From Streptomyces sp. HUAS ZL42 (GTDB lineage Bacteria > Actinomycetota > Actinomycetes > Streptomycetales > Streptomycetaceae), in NCBI RefSeq assembly GCF_040782645.1, contig NZ_CP160403.1, positions 1,364,001 through 1,428,000 of the forward strand: a stretch of DNA of 64,000 nucleotides. Reading direction: 5' to 3'. Below are positions 9,606-17,029 of the stretch, in pieces; position 1 is the first letter of the stretch, and each line of letters opens with the position of its first letter. Position numbers and translations under genes: made by a program. Under the pieces are notes generated by a model that worked only from the letters and a program-made list of their open reading frames with translations, was not told where the DNA came from and searched no databases.

Positions 9606-10243
9606 GCAGCAGGGAACGGATCCTGGGCCGGGTGCGGCGCGCGCTCGCGGACGTACCACAGGACGACACGCCGTACGACCAGGCGATCGAACGCGGCTAT
9701 CTGCGCGAGCACGGCGAGCGGAGCGTCGCGAAGACCGTCGATCTGCTGGCGGAGAACCTGGCGGACTACAGGGCGATCGTGCACCGCTGCACGGCCGACG
9801 ACCTGGCGGCGACGATCGCGGGGATACTCGCCGCGCGGGGTTCGAAGACGGTGCTCGTGCCGCCGGGACTGGATGCCGGGTGGCTCGCGGCAGCCGATGC
9901 CGAACACGTTCCCGACGGGTCCGGAAGCACCCCGCACGAACTCGACCGGGTCGACAGCGTGATCACGGCGTGTGCGGTGGCGATCGCCGAGACCGGCACG
10001 ATCGTGCTGGACGGGAGTCCGGACCAGGGTCGCCGTCGCATCACACTGGTCCCCGACCACCACATCTGTGTCGTACGGGTCCCGGACCAGGTCGTCTCCT
10101 CCGTCCCCCAGGCCCTCGAACGCCTGGACCCGGTCCGTCCGTCGACCTGGATCTCGGGCCCGTCGGCGACCAGCGACATCGAACTGGACCGGGTCGAGGG
10201 GGTGCACGGCCCACGCACTCTGGAGGTCGTGCTGGTCGGCTGA
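9602..10243 (+). CDS. lutC: LutC-type LUD-domain lactate oxidation protein
   Basis: The third subunit of the lactate oxidation complex, a 213-residue LUD-domain protein (DUF162). The family stretch CAVAIAETGTIVLDGS and the later PDHHICVVR are clear. ATG 9602 overlaps the lutB stop (ATGA). No lactate permease or GntR-type lutR is adjacent here, so either lactate arises intracellularly from rhamnose or transport is encoded elsewhere. The next gene is convergent. Confidence 0.9.
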   Translation: MSSRERILGRVRRALADVPQDDTPYDQAIERGYLREHGERSVAKTVDLLAENLADYRAIVHRCTADDLAATIAGILAARGSKTVLVPPGLDAGWLAAADAEHVPDGSGSTPHELDRVDSVITACAVAIAETGTIVLDGSPDQGRRRITLVPDHHICVVRVPDQVVSSVPQALERLDPVRPSTWISGPSATSDIELDRVEGVHGPRTLEVVLVG

Positions 10244-10250
10244 ACGCCGG

Positions 10251-10841
10251 TCAGCAGTAGAGGATCGGCGCCCCACGCCGCAGTGAGTGCTGGGCCGCGC
10301 GCAGATACAGCGCCACATAGAAGGAGGCGTCCAGGTCGTCGCTCCACGGCCCTGGGCGCGCGGCTGCCACGTCCTTCGCCGCGCCGTCGAGGAACCACAT
10401 CGTCAGATCGAGGTTGTCGCAGGCCGCGGGTATGAGTTCCGTCGGCAGCTCCACGGCTGTCGCCAGCCTCTCCGCGAGGGCCAGCACCTGGGGTGCGCCG
10501 GCGACCATCGTCTCCTCCGTGTAGGACGTGCCCATGTCCAGCCAGATCTCCTCGTCCAGCGGGAACGGCACCAGCACCGACCAGCCGCAGAGGGTCTCCT
10601 CTTCCTCCCGGGTCAGACGCGCCCGGCAGAGCGCACCGAATCCGTCCATGGGCGGGACCAGCTTCTCCTCGAACTGCGTCCCCGAGCCGCGCACGAAGCC
10701 CGTCTCCTCGGGGACGGAGAGGTAGGGCGGCAGACCGCGCCGGCTCAGCTCCTCGTTCAGCGCCGAGGCCAGCTGTCCACGACCGTCCTCGCTCTCCTCG
10801 AACCACTCCTGCGCGGCGACACTCACCAGGTAGATCCCCAT
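10251..10841 (-). CDS. Hypothetical protein
   Basis: A 196-residue acidic, cytoplasmic-looking protein starting MGIYLVSVAAQEWFEE. No catalytic motif, signal peptide or membrane segment is visible. Its codon usage is typical of the surrounding genes and the frame runs cleanly from ATG 10841 to the stop at 10251, seven bases from the convergent lutC. I do not recognise a named family. It is probably a real gene with a role that cannot be inferred from the sequence. Confidence 0.75.
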   Translation of the reverse strand: MGIYLVSVAAQEWFEESEDGRGQLASALNEELSRRGLPPYLSVPEETGFVRGSGTQFEEKLVPPMDGFGALCRARLTREEEETLCGWSVLVPFPLDEEIWLDMGTSYTEETMVAGAPQVLALAERLATAVELPTELIPAACDNLDLTMWFLDGAAKDVAAARPGPWSDDLDASFYVALYLRAAQHSLRRGAPILYC

Positions 10842-10885
10842 GCCCGCAACGTACTGCGCACCACTGACATCAACTCCGTCGAGAC

Positions 10886-10916
10886 GTGACAGAATCGATG
10901 AGCAAGCGCTTAGATA
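10886..10916 (+). promoter_or_regulatory. Possible promoter with AAGCGCTT palindrome for the moxR/VWA pair
   Basis: GTGACA (10886-10891) and TTAGAT (10910-10915) are 18 bases apart. The palindrome AAGCGCTT (10904-10911), within AGCAAGCGCTTAG, overlaps the -10 region, as an operator would. The cognate regulator is not evident. Confidence 0.35.
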
Positions 10917-10981
10917 GGTGCCCGGTCACCTGTACCGGGTGACCGGACGCCGACATTCCCGCCACCACAGCCGGAGGCCCC

Positions 10982-11839
10982 GTGTTCACATCCGTCGACG
11001 ATGTCTCCGCACGCCTCGCCGGGACCGGCTATCTGGCCTCCCCCGCCGTCGCCACCACCGTCTTCCTCGCCGACCGCCTGGGCAAGCCGCTCCTCGTGGA
11101 GGGGCCCGCCGGTGTCGGCAAGACAGAGCTCGCGAAGGCCGTCGCCGAGGTGGCGGGGGCGCGGCTGGTACGGCTGCAGTGCTACGAGGGTGTGGACGAG
11201 GCCCGGGCCCTGTACGAGTGGAACCACGCCAAGCAGCTCCTGCGCATCAGCGCGGGCCGCGACGAGTCGTGGGACGAGACGCGCACGGACATCTTCAGCG
11301 AGGAGTTCCTGCTGACGCGTCCGCTGCTCACCGCCATCCGGGGCGACGACCCGAAGGTGCTGCTGATCGACGAGACCGACAAGGCCGACGTCGAGGTGGA
11401 GGGCCTGCTCCTCGAGGTGCTCAGCGACTTCCAGGTCACCGTGCCGGAGCTGGGCACGATCACCGCGACGCGCCGCCCGTTCGTCGTCCTCACCTCGAAC
11501 GCGAGCCGCGAGTTGTCGGAGGCGCTGCGGCGCCGGTGTCTGTTCCTCCACATCGGCTTCCCCGACGAGGAGTTGGAGCGGCGGATCGTCCGGCTGAAGG
11601 TGCCCGCGATCGACGAGGCACTGGCCGCGTCCGTGGTGCGCGTGATCGGCGCGCTGCGCGCGATGGACCTGCGCAAGGTGCCGTCGGTCGCGGAGACCAT
11701 CGACTGGGCGCGCACGCTGCTCGCGCTGGGCGCGGACACGCTCGACGAGAACGTCGTACGCGACAGTCTGGGCGTGATCCTCAAGCACCAGGAGGACGTC
11801 CTGAAGGCGGCCGCGAAGCTCGACCTGGACGCCGTGTGA
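10982..11839 (+). CDS. MoxR-family AAA+ ATPase
   Basis: This 285-residue AAA+ ATPase is of the MoxR type, which acts as a chaperone for maturation of metalloenzymes or protein complexes together with a VWA-domain partner. Walker A is GPAGVGKT at 41-48 and Walker B LLIDETDKAD has Asp130 and Glu131; a sensor-like LTSNASRELSEALRRRC follows. The start is GTG 10982, preceded by a GGAGG-like purine stretch. Its last codons overlap the start of the VWA gene, giving a pair equivalent to CoxD/CoxE. No carbon monoxide dehydrogenase genes are nearby, so the client protein is unknown. Confidence 0.9.
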   Translation: MFTSVDDVSARLAGTGYLASPAVATTVFLADRLGKPLLVEGPAGVGKTELAKAVAEVAGARLVRLQCYEGVDEARALYEWNHAKQLLRISAGRDESWDETRTDIFSEEFLLTRPLLTAIRGDDPKVLLIDETDKADVEVEGLLLEVLSDFQVTVPELGTITATRRPFVVLTSNASRELSEALRRRCLFLHIGFPDEELERRIVRLKVPAIDEALAASVVRVIGALRAMDLRKVPSVAETIDWARTLLALGADTLDENVVRDSLGVILKHQEDVLKAAAKLDLDAV

Positions 11840-13194
11840 CCGCCGCGACGGAGGTGGCGGCGCGGCTGACCGGATTCGTCGCCGCGCTGCGCTCGCACGG
11901 CGTCCGCATCGGCACGGGCGAGACCGTGGACGCGGCGCGGGCCGTGGCGGAGCTGGGCTTCGCGGACCGTGAGCTGCTGCGCGAGGGACTGGCCGCCACG
12001 CTGCTGCACACGACGGACCAGCGGAAGGTGTTCGACGCGGTCTTCGACCTGTACTTTCCGCGCGGCGTCGGCACACCGGACGCGGGCCCGGCGGACCGCG
12101 ACGCCCTGCGGGACCGGCTGGCGCGTGCGCTCGCCGCCGACGACGGCGCGATGCTGGGGCGGTTGGCGATCGAGGCGGTGGACGGCTTCGGCGGGTACGG
12201 GAGTTCACCGGGGTCGGACGGCTGGTCGTCGTACCAGACGCTCGACCGGCTCCGTCCGCAGACGCTGCTCGCGCGGGTGCGCGACAGCGTCCGGGCGCAG
12301 GGCCGCGGTGCCGGGTTCGACGACCGGCTGCTGGAGGACGAGATCCGGCGGCGCATCGAGGCCTTCCGCGGGCTCGTGGCCGCTGAGGCGCGGCGCCGGG
12401 TGGCCGAGCGGCGTGGCCGGGACGAGATCGCCCGCCGGGCGGTGGCCCCGACCGCCGACCGGGTGGACTTCCTCTACGCCGGTAAGGCTCAACTCGCGGA
12501 ACTGCGCAGGACGGTGCAGCCGCTCGCCCGAAAGCTGGCCACCCGGCTCGCCGCCCGCCGCAGGCGTGCCGCGCGCGGCACGATCGACCTGCGCCGCACC
12601 CTGCGCGGGTCGCTGTCGACCGGCGGAGTGCCGGTGCGGCCCGTGCTGCGCCGGCGACGGCCCGCCCGCCCCGAACTGGTGCTGCTGTGCGACGTGTCGG
12701 GTTCGGTGTCCGGCTTCTCGGACTTCACGATGCTGCTGGTGCAGGCGCTGCACGACCAGTTCAGCAAGGTGCGGGTGTTCGCCTTCGTCAACCGGATCGA
12801 CGAGGTGACCGGGCTGCTGGTGCACGGCAGGGCCGACCCGGAGGGGCTCGGCGCGCGCATCAGCGCCGAGGCGACACTCACGGGCTGGCACGGCAGCAGC
12901 GACTACGGCGTCGCCCTGGGCGAGTTCGCCGAGCGGTACGGCGACGCGGTCGGGCCGCGCACGACGGTCTTCGTGCTCGGCGACGCCCGCACGAACATGA
13001 GCGACCCGAACCTGGCGGCCGTACGGCAGATCACCGAACGCGCCCGCCGTGTGCACTGGTTGAACCCGGAGCCGCGCGCCCAGTGGGGCACGGGCGACTC
13101 GGCAGCGCCCGCCTACGCGGAGCTGGTCGAGATGCACGAGTGCCGCACCGCGCGTCAGCTCAGCGCACTGGTCGGCGGACTGCTGCCGGTCTGA
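11836..13194 (+). CDS. VWA-domain (CoxE-like) protein
   Basis: This 452-residue protein is the expected partner of the MoxR ATPase. The C-terminal von Willebrand A domain shows an intact MIDAS start DVSGS (Asp286, Ser288, Ser290), so it can bind a metal ion and a protein ligand. The N-terminal half is Arg-rich and helical, typical of CoxE-like proteins (DUF58/VWA_CoxE relatives). The GTG at 11836 overlaps the MoxR stop (GTGTGA), indicating coupling and a stoichiometric relationship. The frame is also open upstream through the moxR gene, but that part is a shadow. It converges on the cupin gene. Confidence 0.9.
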   Translation: MTAATEVAARLTGFVAALRSHGVRIGTGETVDAARAVAELGFADRELLREGLAATLLHTTDQRKVFDAVFDLYFPRGVGTPDAGPADRDALRDRLARALAADDGAMLGRLAIEAVDGFGGYGSSPGSDGWSSYQTLDRLRPQTLLARVRDSVRAQGRGAGFDDRLLEDEIRRRIEAFRGLVAAEARRRVAERRGRDEIARRAVAPTADRVDFLYAGKAQLAELRRTVQPLARKLATRLAARRRRAARGTIDLRRTLRGSLSTGGVPVRPVLRRRRPARPELVLLCDVSGSVSGFSDFTMLLVQALHDQFSKVRVFAFVNRIDEVTGLLVHGRADPEGLGARISAEATLTGWHGSSDYGVALGEFAERYGDAVGPRTTVFVLGDARTNMSDPNLAAVRQITERARRVHWLNPEPRAQWGTGDSAAPAYAELVEMHECRTARQLSALVGGLLPV

Positions 13195-13201
13195 CGTCTC
13201 C

Positions 13202-13218
13202 GAGGGCGTTCAGCCCTC
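13202..13218. terminator. Short hairpin between convergent VWA and cupin genes
   Basis: GAGGGC and GCCCTC are separated by five bases at the junction of the two convergent genes; the right half lies inside the last codons of the cupin gene. The stem is only 6 bp, so bidirectional termination is plausible but weak. Confidence 0.35.
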
Positions 13219-13575
13219 CTTCGCCTTCGCGTACTCCTTGGCCGTCTGCCCCTCGAAGTCGTACGCGATGCACTGCTCGTCGCCCACGACCCATGCGTCG
13301 TGTCCGGGTGAGCAGACGAATACGTCGCCGGGGCCCACTTCCTGCTCGCCGCCGTCGTCCATGCGGATGTGCATGCGTCCTTGGACGATGTAGCCGTTGT
13401 GGTTCATCTGACAGCTGTCCGTGCCCGCGATCGGAGCCACGGACTCGGACCAGCGCCAGCCCGGCTCGAAGGTTGCCACGGCGAAGTCGCACCCCGTCAG
13501 GTGGACGGCTTCGAGGTGGCCGCGGGGGAAGTCACGCCGCTCGTCCGGCTTTTCGAGCGTCTTCACTTCCAACAT
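13210..13575 (-). CDS. Cupin-domain protein
   Basis: A 121-residue single-domain cupin. The two cupin stretches are recognisable: NHNGYIVQGRMHIRMDDG for the first and GDVFVCSPGHDAWVV for the second, with some of the usual metal-ligand histidines. Such proteins bind a metal and a small ligand; the ligand here is not evident. ATG 13575 is chosen over an upstream in-frame start because AAAGGAGGA lies 5-6 bases before it. It follows the PLP dehydratase on the same strand after 141 bases that contain two hairpins, so it may be separately transcribed. Confidence 0.82.
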   Translation of the reverse strand: MLEVKTLEKPDERRDFPRGHLEAVHLTGCDFAVATFEPGWRWSESVAPIAGTDSCQMNHNGYIVQGRMHIRMDDGGEQEVGPGDVFVCSPGHDAWVVGDEQCIAYDFEGQTAKEYAKAKEG

Positions 13576-13589
13576 GACGCTCCTCCTTT

Positions 13590-13613
13590 CCGGCCGCGAC
13601 CGACCGCGGCCGG
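13590..13613 (-). other. Hairpin immediately upstream of the cupin ribosome binding site
   Basis: CCGGCCGC (13590-13597) and GCGGCCGG (13606-13613) form an 8-bp GC stem with an 8-base loop that ends next to the AAAGGAGGA site of the cupin gene. It could influence translation or mark a processed 5' end. Confidence 0.35.
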
Positions 13614-13642
13614 GGCTCGACCCCCGGCGGCCCTGCGTCACC

Positions 13643-13661
13643 GGTGGGGCCGGGCCCCACC
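13643..13661 (-). terminator. Inverted repeat downstream of the PLP dehydratase
   Basis: GGTGGGGCC and GGCCCCACC flank a single base, about 55 bases after the dehydratase stop. With a few bases unpaired at the apex it makes a strong GC hairpin and probably ends the regulator-dehydratase transcript. Confidence 0.45.
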
Positions 13662-13716
13662 ACTCCATCGTCCGCTCGTCCACCGGGAGCCGCCATTCGG
13701 GGGACGCCCGCCCGCC

Positions 13717-14694
13717 TCAGTCCCCGTTTCCGCAGATCCGGGCGAACCGGTCGGCGTCGATGTTCCCGCCGGAGACGATGACGCCGACACGGCGCGGGAG
13801 CCTGTCCACGCGGCCCGCGAGCAGGGCGGCCAGCGGGGTGGCGCCGCTCGGCTCGACGACGATCTTCAGCCGCTCGAACGCGAACCGCATCGCGTCCCGG
13901 ATCTCGTCGTCGCTCACCAGCGCGATCCCGTCGAGGAGCCGCCGGTTCACGGAGAAGGTCAGTTCTCCCGGTGTCTCCGCGGCCTGGCCGTCGGCGATCG
14001 TGCGCGGCACCGGAATCCGTATGCGCCGGCCCTCCTCCAGCGACCGCTTGGTGTCGTCGCCGGCCTCCGGTTCGACGCCGATGACGCGGATGCCTGGTTG
14101 CAGGCCCTTGGCCGCGGTGGCGCTGCCCGCGATCAGTCCGCCCCCGCCGACGGGGGTCAGCAGGGCGTCCAGTTCCCCGACCTCCTCCAGGAGTTCGAGT
14201 GCCGCGGTGCCCTGACCGGCCATGACGTGCGGGTGTTCGTACGGCGGGATGAGGGCGAGACCGCGTTCGGCGGCCAGGGCCTCGCCGATGGCGACGCGGT
14301 CGCCGGTGTAGCGGTCGTATGTGACGATCTCGGCGCCGTACCCGGCGGTCGCCCGCATCTTCGAGCGTGGCGTGTCCTCGGGCATGACGATCACCGCGGT
14401 GGTGCCGAGCTCCCGGGCGGCCAGGGCGACGGCCTGGGCGTGGTTGCCGGAGGAGTAGGCGGCTATGCCGCGGGCGAGCTGCTCCGGCGTCAGCCGGGAG
14501 GCCGCGTTGTAGGCGCCGCGGAACTTGAAGGCACCCACACGCTGGAAGTTCTCGCACTTGAGGAGGACCTCGGCGCCGACGAGCGCGTCGAGGGTGCGTG
14601 AGCGCAGCACCGGTGTGCGGTGCGCGACGCCCTTCAGCCGGGCCGCGGCGTCACGGACGTCGTCGAGGGTGATCGGCGGGGGTGCGGTCGTCAC
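13717..14694 (-). CDS. PLP-dependent threonine/serine dehydratase-like enzyme
   Basis: A 325-residue fold-type II PLP enzyme related to catabolic threonine dehydratase, serine racemase and threo-3-hydroxyaspartate ammonia-lyase. The Schiff-base lysine is Lys57 in FKFRGA; SSGNHAQ (81-87) and the phosphate-binding GGGGLIAG loop are present. It lacks the C-terminal ACT regulatory domains of biosynthetic IlvA, consistent with a catabolic single-domain enzyme. The exact substrate (Thr, Ser or a hydroxyaspartate) cannot be read from sequence. The start is a GTG overlapping the stop of the upstream regulator gene (GTGA), so the enzyme is translated with, and probably controlled by, that regulator. 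Confidence 0.88.
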   Translation of the reverse strand: MTTAPPPITLDDVRDAAARLKGVAHRTPVLRSRTLDALVGAEVLLKCENFQRVGAFKFRGAYNAASRLTPEQLARGIAAYSSGNHAQAVALAARELGTTAVIVMPEDTPRSKMRATAGYGAEIVTYDRYTGDRVAIGEALAAERGLALIPPYEHPHVMAGQGTAALELLEEVGELDALLTPVGGGGLIAGSATAAKGLQPGIRVIGVEPEAGDDTKRSLEEGRRIRIPVPRTIADGQAAETPGELTFSVNRRLLDGIALVSDDEIRDAMRFAFERLKIVVEPSGATPLAALLAGRVDRLPRRVGVIVSGGNIDADRFARICGNGD

Positions 14695-15395
14695 GGGTGT
14701 TCTCCCTCGGGAGTCTGGTCGGTGGCGGGCGCGGTGGTGGCGGCTCTGGCCTGGGAGAGGTAGCTGTAGGCGGAGGCGCGGGAGATGCCGAGGCGGGCGG
14801 CGACCTGCTCTGTCGCTCGCCGCACGGCGAACACCCCGTGTTCGTCGAGGCTGCGGAACAGCTCCAGGCGCTGGGTGCGGTCCAGTGCGGCCCAGTTCTG
14901 GTGCTGCCGCGGCTGATGGGCGTCGACGATGGCGTCGACGACCGAGTCGATGTCGTTGCCGAACGTGGTGACCGGCAGCTCACCGGGAGCCGCGCCGAGG
15001 CCCGCGAGCGCGCCGAGCAGGGTGTGGGCCTGGTTGACGGCGGTGACGTCCAGGTTGACGCACAGGGCGCCGAACACCGCGCCCGAGGAGTCGCGCAGCA
15101 CCATGGTGGACGCCTTCACCAGCTGCCCGGTGCCGGTGCGGGTGAGGTAGTTCAGCTCGTCGGCCGCATCGTCACCGCGGGCGACGACACGCATGCCGAT
15201 CTCGCTCATCGCCCCGCCCACCGCCCGCCCGGTCACCGATCCGGCGACGGCGACGACCGACTTCTCCGGCCGCCGGTAGTCGTGGAGCACCACCTCGCAC
15301 ATCGCGCCGAGCGTCGCCGCGATTCCGTCGACGACCGGGACCAGTGCGGCGAGGATCGCGTCCCGCTCGCGCTCCAGGGACTGCTCGGCCACCAT
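14691..15395 (-). CDS. YheO/DauR-like PAS-HTH transcriptional regulator
   Basis: A DNA-binding regulator of about 234 residues. The N-terminal PAS_6/YheO-like sensor domain contains CEVVLHDYRRPEKSVVAV and VNLDVTAVN; the C-terminal HTH_22 domain contains VAARLGISRASAYSYL. DauR-type proteins of this architecture control D-arginine or amino-acid catabolism genes, which fits coupling to the PLP dehydratase. ATG 15395 is preceded by repeated GGAGGA sequence; a GTG at 15434 would add 13 residues but nearly coincides with the predicted transcription start. The gene overlaps the dehydratase start by four bases. Confidence 0.85.
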   Translation of the reverse strand: MVAEQSLERERDAILAALVPVVDGIAATLGAMCEVVLHDYRRPEKSVVAVAGSVTGRAVGGAMSEIGMRVVARGDDAADELNYLTRTGTGQLVKASTMVLRDSSGAVFGALCVNLDVTAVNQAHTLLGALAGLGAAPGELPVTTFGNDIDSVVDAIVDAHQPRQHQNWAALDRTQRLELFRSLDEHGVFAVRRATEQVAARLGISRASAYSYLSQARAATTAPATDQTPEGEHP

Positions 15396-15439
15396 CCTCC
15401 TCCTCCGTGCGTCGGGGCACGGCCGCCCCGGCACATTGG

Positions 15440-15475
15440 ATTCTAGACCAGGAGTCCAGAGACTGTACAGACTGT
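15440..15475 (-). promoter_or_regulatory. Predicted promoter and repeats upstream of the YheO-like regulator
   Basis: On the minus strand TGTACA (15469-15464) and TAGAAT (15445-15440) are 18 bases apart. The -35 region lies in a direct repeat of AGACTGT (15460-15466 and 15469-15475) and the palindrome CTGTACAG, which may be an autoregulatory site. Confidence 0.4.
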
Positions 15476-15581
15476 CCAGCGCGGGGGTTGTGGGTGCCGT
15501 GCGCCCTCAGGGGTACCCGGGCCCGGTGATCAGCTCGGTGTGGGCGGTCGCGGTGGGACGACCTCGAGGAGGGCGGATTCG

Positions 15582-16052
15582 ATGCCAGGCGCGAACGATC
15601 TTCCCGTCCTCCGTTCCCTCGAAGAGCTGGGGAACCTCGTGGAACGCTTCCCCGACCTGTTCGTGCGCTGGTCCCACGGCCCTCGGGCCGATCTGGGCGC
15701 GGAGGGAAGCAGGGACGACCTCGCGAGCAGGGACGACCTCACGGGCGTACGCATGCCGGGGCTGTCGGCCAATCCGCTCGCTGTCGAGCCCTGGTGGAAG
15801 GACCGCCCCGTCGAACTGTGGGTGGCCCGTCGGCTGCACGACTACTCGCATCTGCCGCGGGAGAAGGGGCCCGGGGTGCGCCCCTGGGTGCTGCGCGGAC
15901 GCGTCGAGGGCCGTGGGCCGGACAACGAACCGCTGGTCGGCGACGTACGGCCGATCGGCTGGGTCGACGAACACGTCATCGAGGACGCGCAGACGGCGGT
16001 GGACCGCCAGGAGGGGTCCTGGGGACCACTGCGCCGCGGCGACGACCAGTAG
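15582..16052 (+). CDS. DUF6098-like hypothetical protein
   Basis: A 156-residue soluble protein I associate with the Streptomyces family DUF6098 on the basis of the pattern RFPDLFVRWSHGP, MPGLSANPLAVEPWW and the C-terminal GRGPDNEPLVG stretch. No enzyme motif is seen; function is unknown. ATG 15582 is used rather than an upstream in-frame start because GAGGAGGG lies a suitable distance before it and the family similarity begins after it. It stands alone between divergent and convergent neighbours. Confidence 0.75.
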   Translation: MPGANDLPVLRSLEELGNLVERFPDLFVRWSHGPRADLGAEGSRDDLASRDDLTGVRMPGLSANPLAVEPWWKDRPVELWVARRLHDYSHLPREKGPGVRPWVLRGRVEGRGPDNEPLVGDVRPIGWVDEHVIEDAQTAVDRQEGSWGPLRRGDDQ

Positions 16053-16094
16053 GCGCCGAGGTGCCACTGGGCCGCCGCCGCGGATCGCACGGAC

Positions 16095-16271
16095 TCAGTC
16101 CTCACCTCTGACGATGTTCGACTCCTGACCGGACTGCTCCGTGGGAGCGGCGTTGCGGACCTCGACGGCCGAGACCCAGGTGCGCACACCCTTCCCGCGC
16201 ATACGGCGGGCCCTCGCCCAGCCCGTCTCGGGTCGGCGGACGACGGAACTGTCTTTGGGGCGCGCGGTCAC
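16095..16271 (-). CDS. Possible small basic protein (weak)
   Basis: A GTG-initiated frame of 58 codons runs from 16271 to a TGA at 16095 and reads as a basic, Arg-rich peptide containing RRMRGKGVRTWVSAVEV. Roughly four fifths of its codons end in G or C, as in real Streptomyces genes, and purine-rich sequence precedes it. No family is recognised. The flanking bases between 16053 and 16409 show nothing else. Confidence 0.3.
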   Translation of the reverse strand: MTARPKDSSVVRRPETGWARARRMRGKGVRTWVSAVEVRNAAPTEQSGQESNIVRGED

Positions 16272-16409
16272 GGCTCTTCATCTTCCTTCTGTGTCCGAAC
16301 TGCTCGGGCTCCGTTCCTCGCTCCGAGGTGAGCACCGGCTCTCGATGCGCCGTTCCGAGTCCCCCGCGTTCGCGCCGGGCAAACGCCCAGCCGGGCGCGG
16401 GGCCCCGGC

Positions 16410-16778
16410 TCACCTCCCCCCGGTCCCACCACTGCCGAACGATCCGCTGGACCCGGGGTCCCAGCGCGGGCGCTTCCGGTCCTCGCTCCGTTTGCTTCCG
16501 GAGGGCCTGAGTCGGTGGGGTGTGAGGCGCTCGCTCTCGTCGCCGGCGCGGGGCACCTCGTCCGGCTCGCGCATCTCCCGCGTCTCGCGGACGGGGCCGG
16601 TCGCCGGCGGTGTGGGCTGCTCGTCACGCCGCGGAGGCGGTGGCTCGCGCCGCCGCACCTTGATGCCGAGGCGGACGGCCCACACCAGACCGCCGGTGAT
16701 GACAAGACCGCCGATGAGTACGGCCGCCACCCCGAGCGCCGAGCCGGCCGCCATTGCTGCGTAGGACGTCGTCTGCAT
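16410..16778 (-). CDS. DUF6479-family single-pass membrane protein
   Basis: A 122-residue protein with an N-terminal hydrophobic segment (about residues 8-35, AAGSALGVAAVLIGGLVITG) followed by a basic, proline-rich cytoplasmic tail with REPPPPRRDEQP and a conserved end PGSSGSFGSGG. This arrangement is typical of the DUF6479 proteins common in Streptomyces. ATG 16778 is chosen because the membrane helix begins directly after it; the frame is open further upstream only by chance. Function unknown. It diverges from ctaD. Confidence 0.78.
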   Translation of the reverse strand: MQTTSYAAMAAGSALGVAAVLIGGLVITGGLVWAVRLGIKVRRREPPPPRRDEQPTPPATGPVRETREMREPDEVPRAGDESERLTPHRLRPSGSKRSEDRKRPRWDPGSSGSFGSGGTGGR

Positions 16779-17029
16779 CTGAGCCGAGTACCCCCGGCCC
16801 CGGAGCGGATTCGCGATGCGCACAACCCCTCTGACGGCGGACAGGACGCGTGGCGTGAACGGCTCTTGCAGGTCACGGCAGTAGCGTCGGCGCTGTCGTG
16901 CGGGTTCGCTCCGCGCCCGGTGGCCGACGGTTTCCCTCAGGGCGGCCCGGGCACTCGCGAGGCGTCCCCGCGCGGCAGCACGACTCTCGGGAGGCCGCCG
17001 GACCCTGGTCGGGCCCATGGAGGAGGACC

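Noticed and set aside
10918..11835. Upstream in-frame extension of the VWA gene
   Set aside because: It runs through the MoxR gene in another frame; the GTG at 11836 gives a standard overlap and the conserved start.
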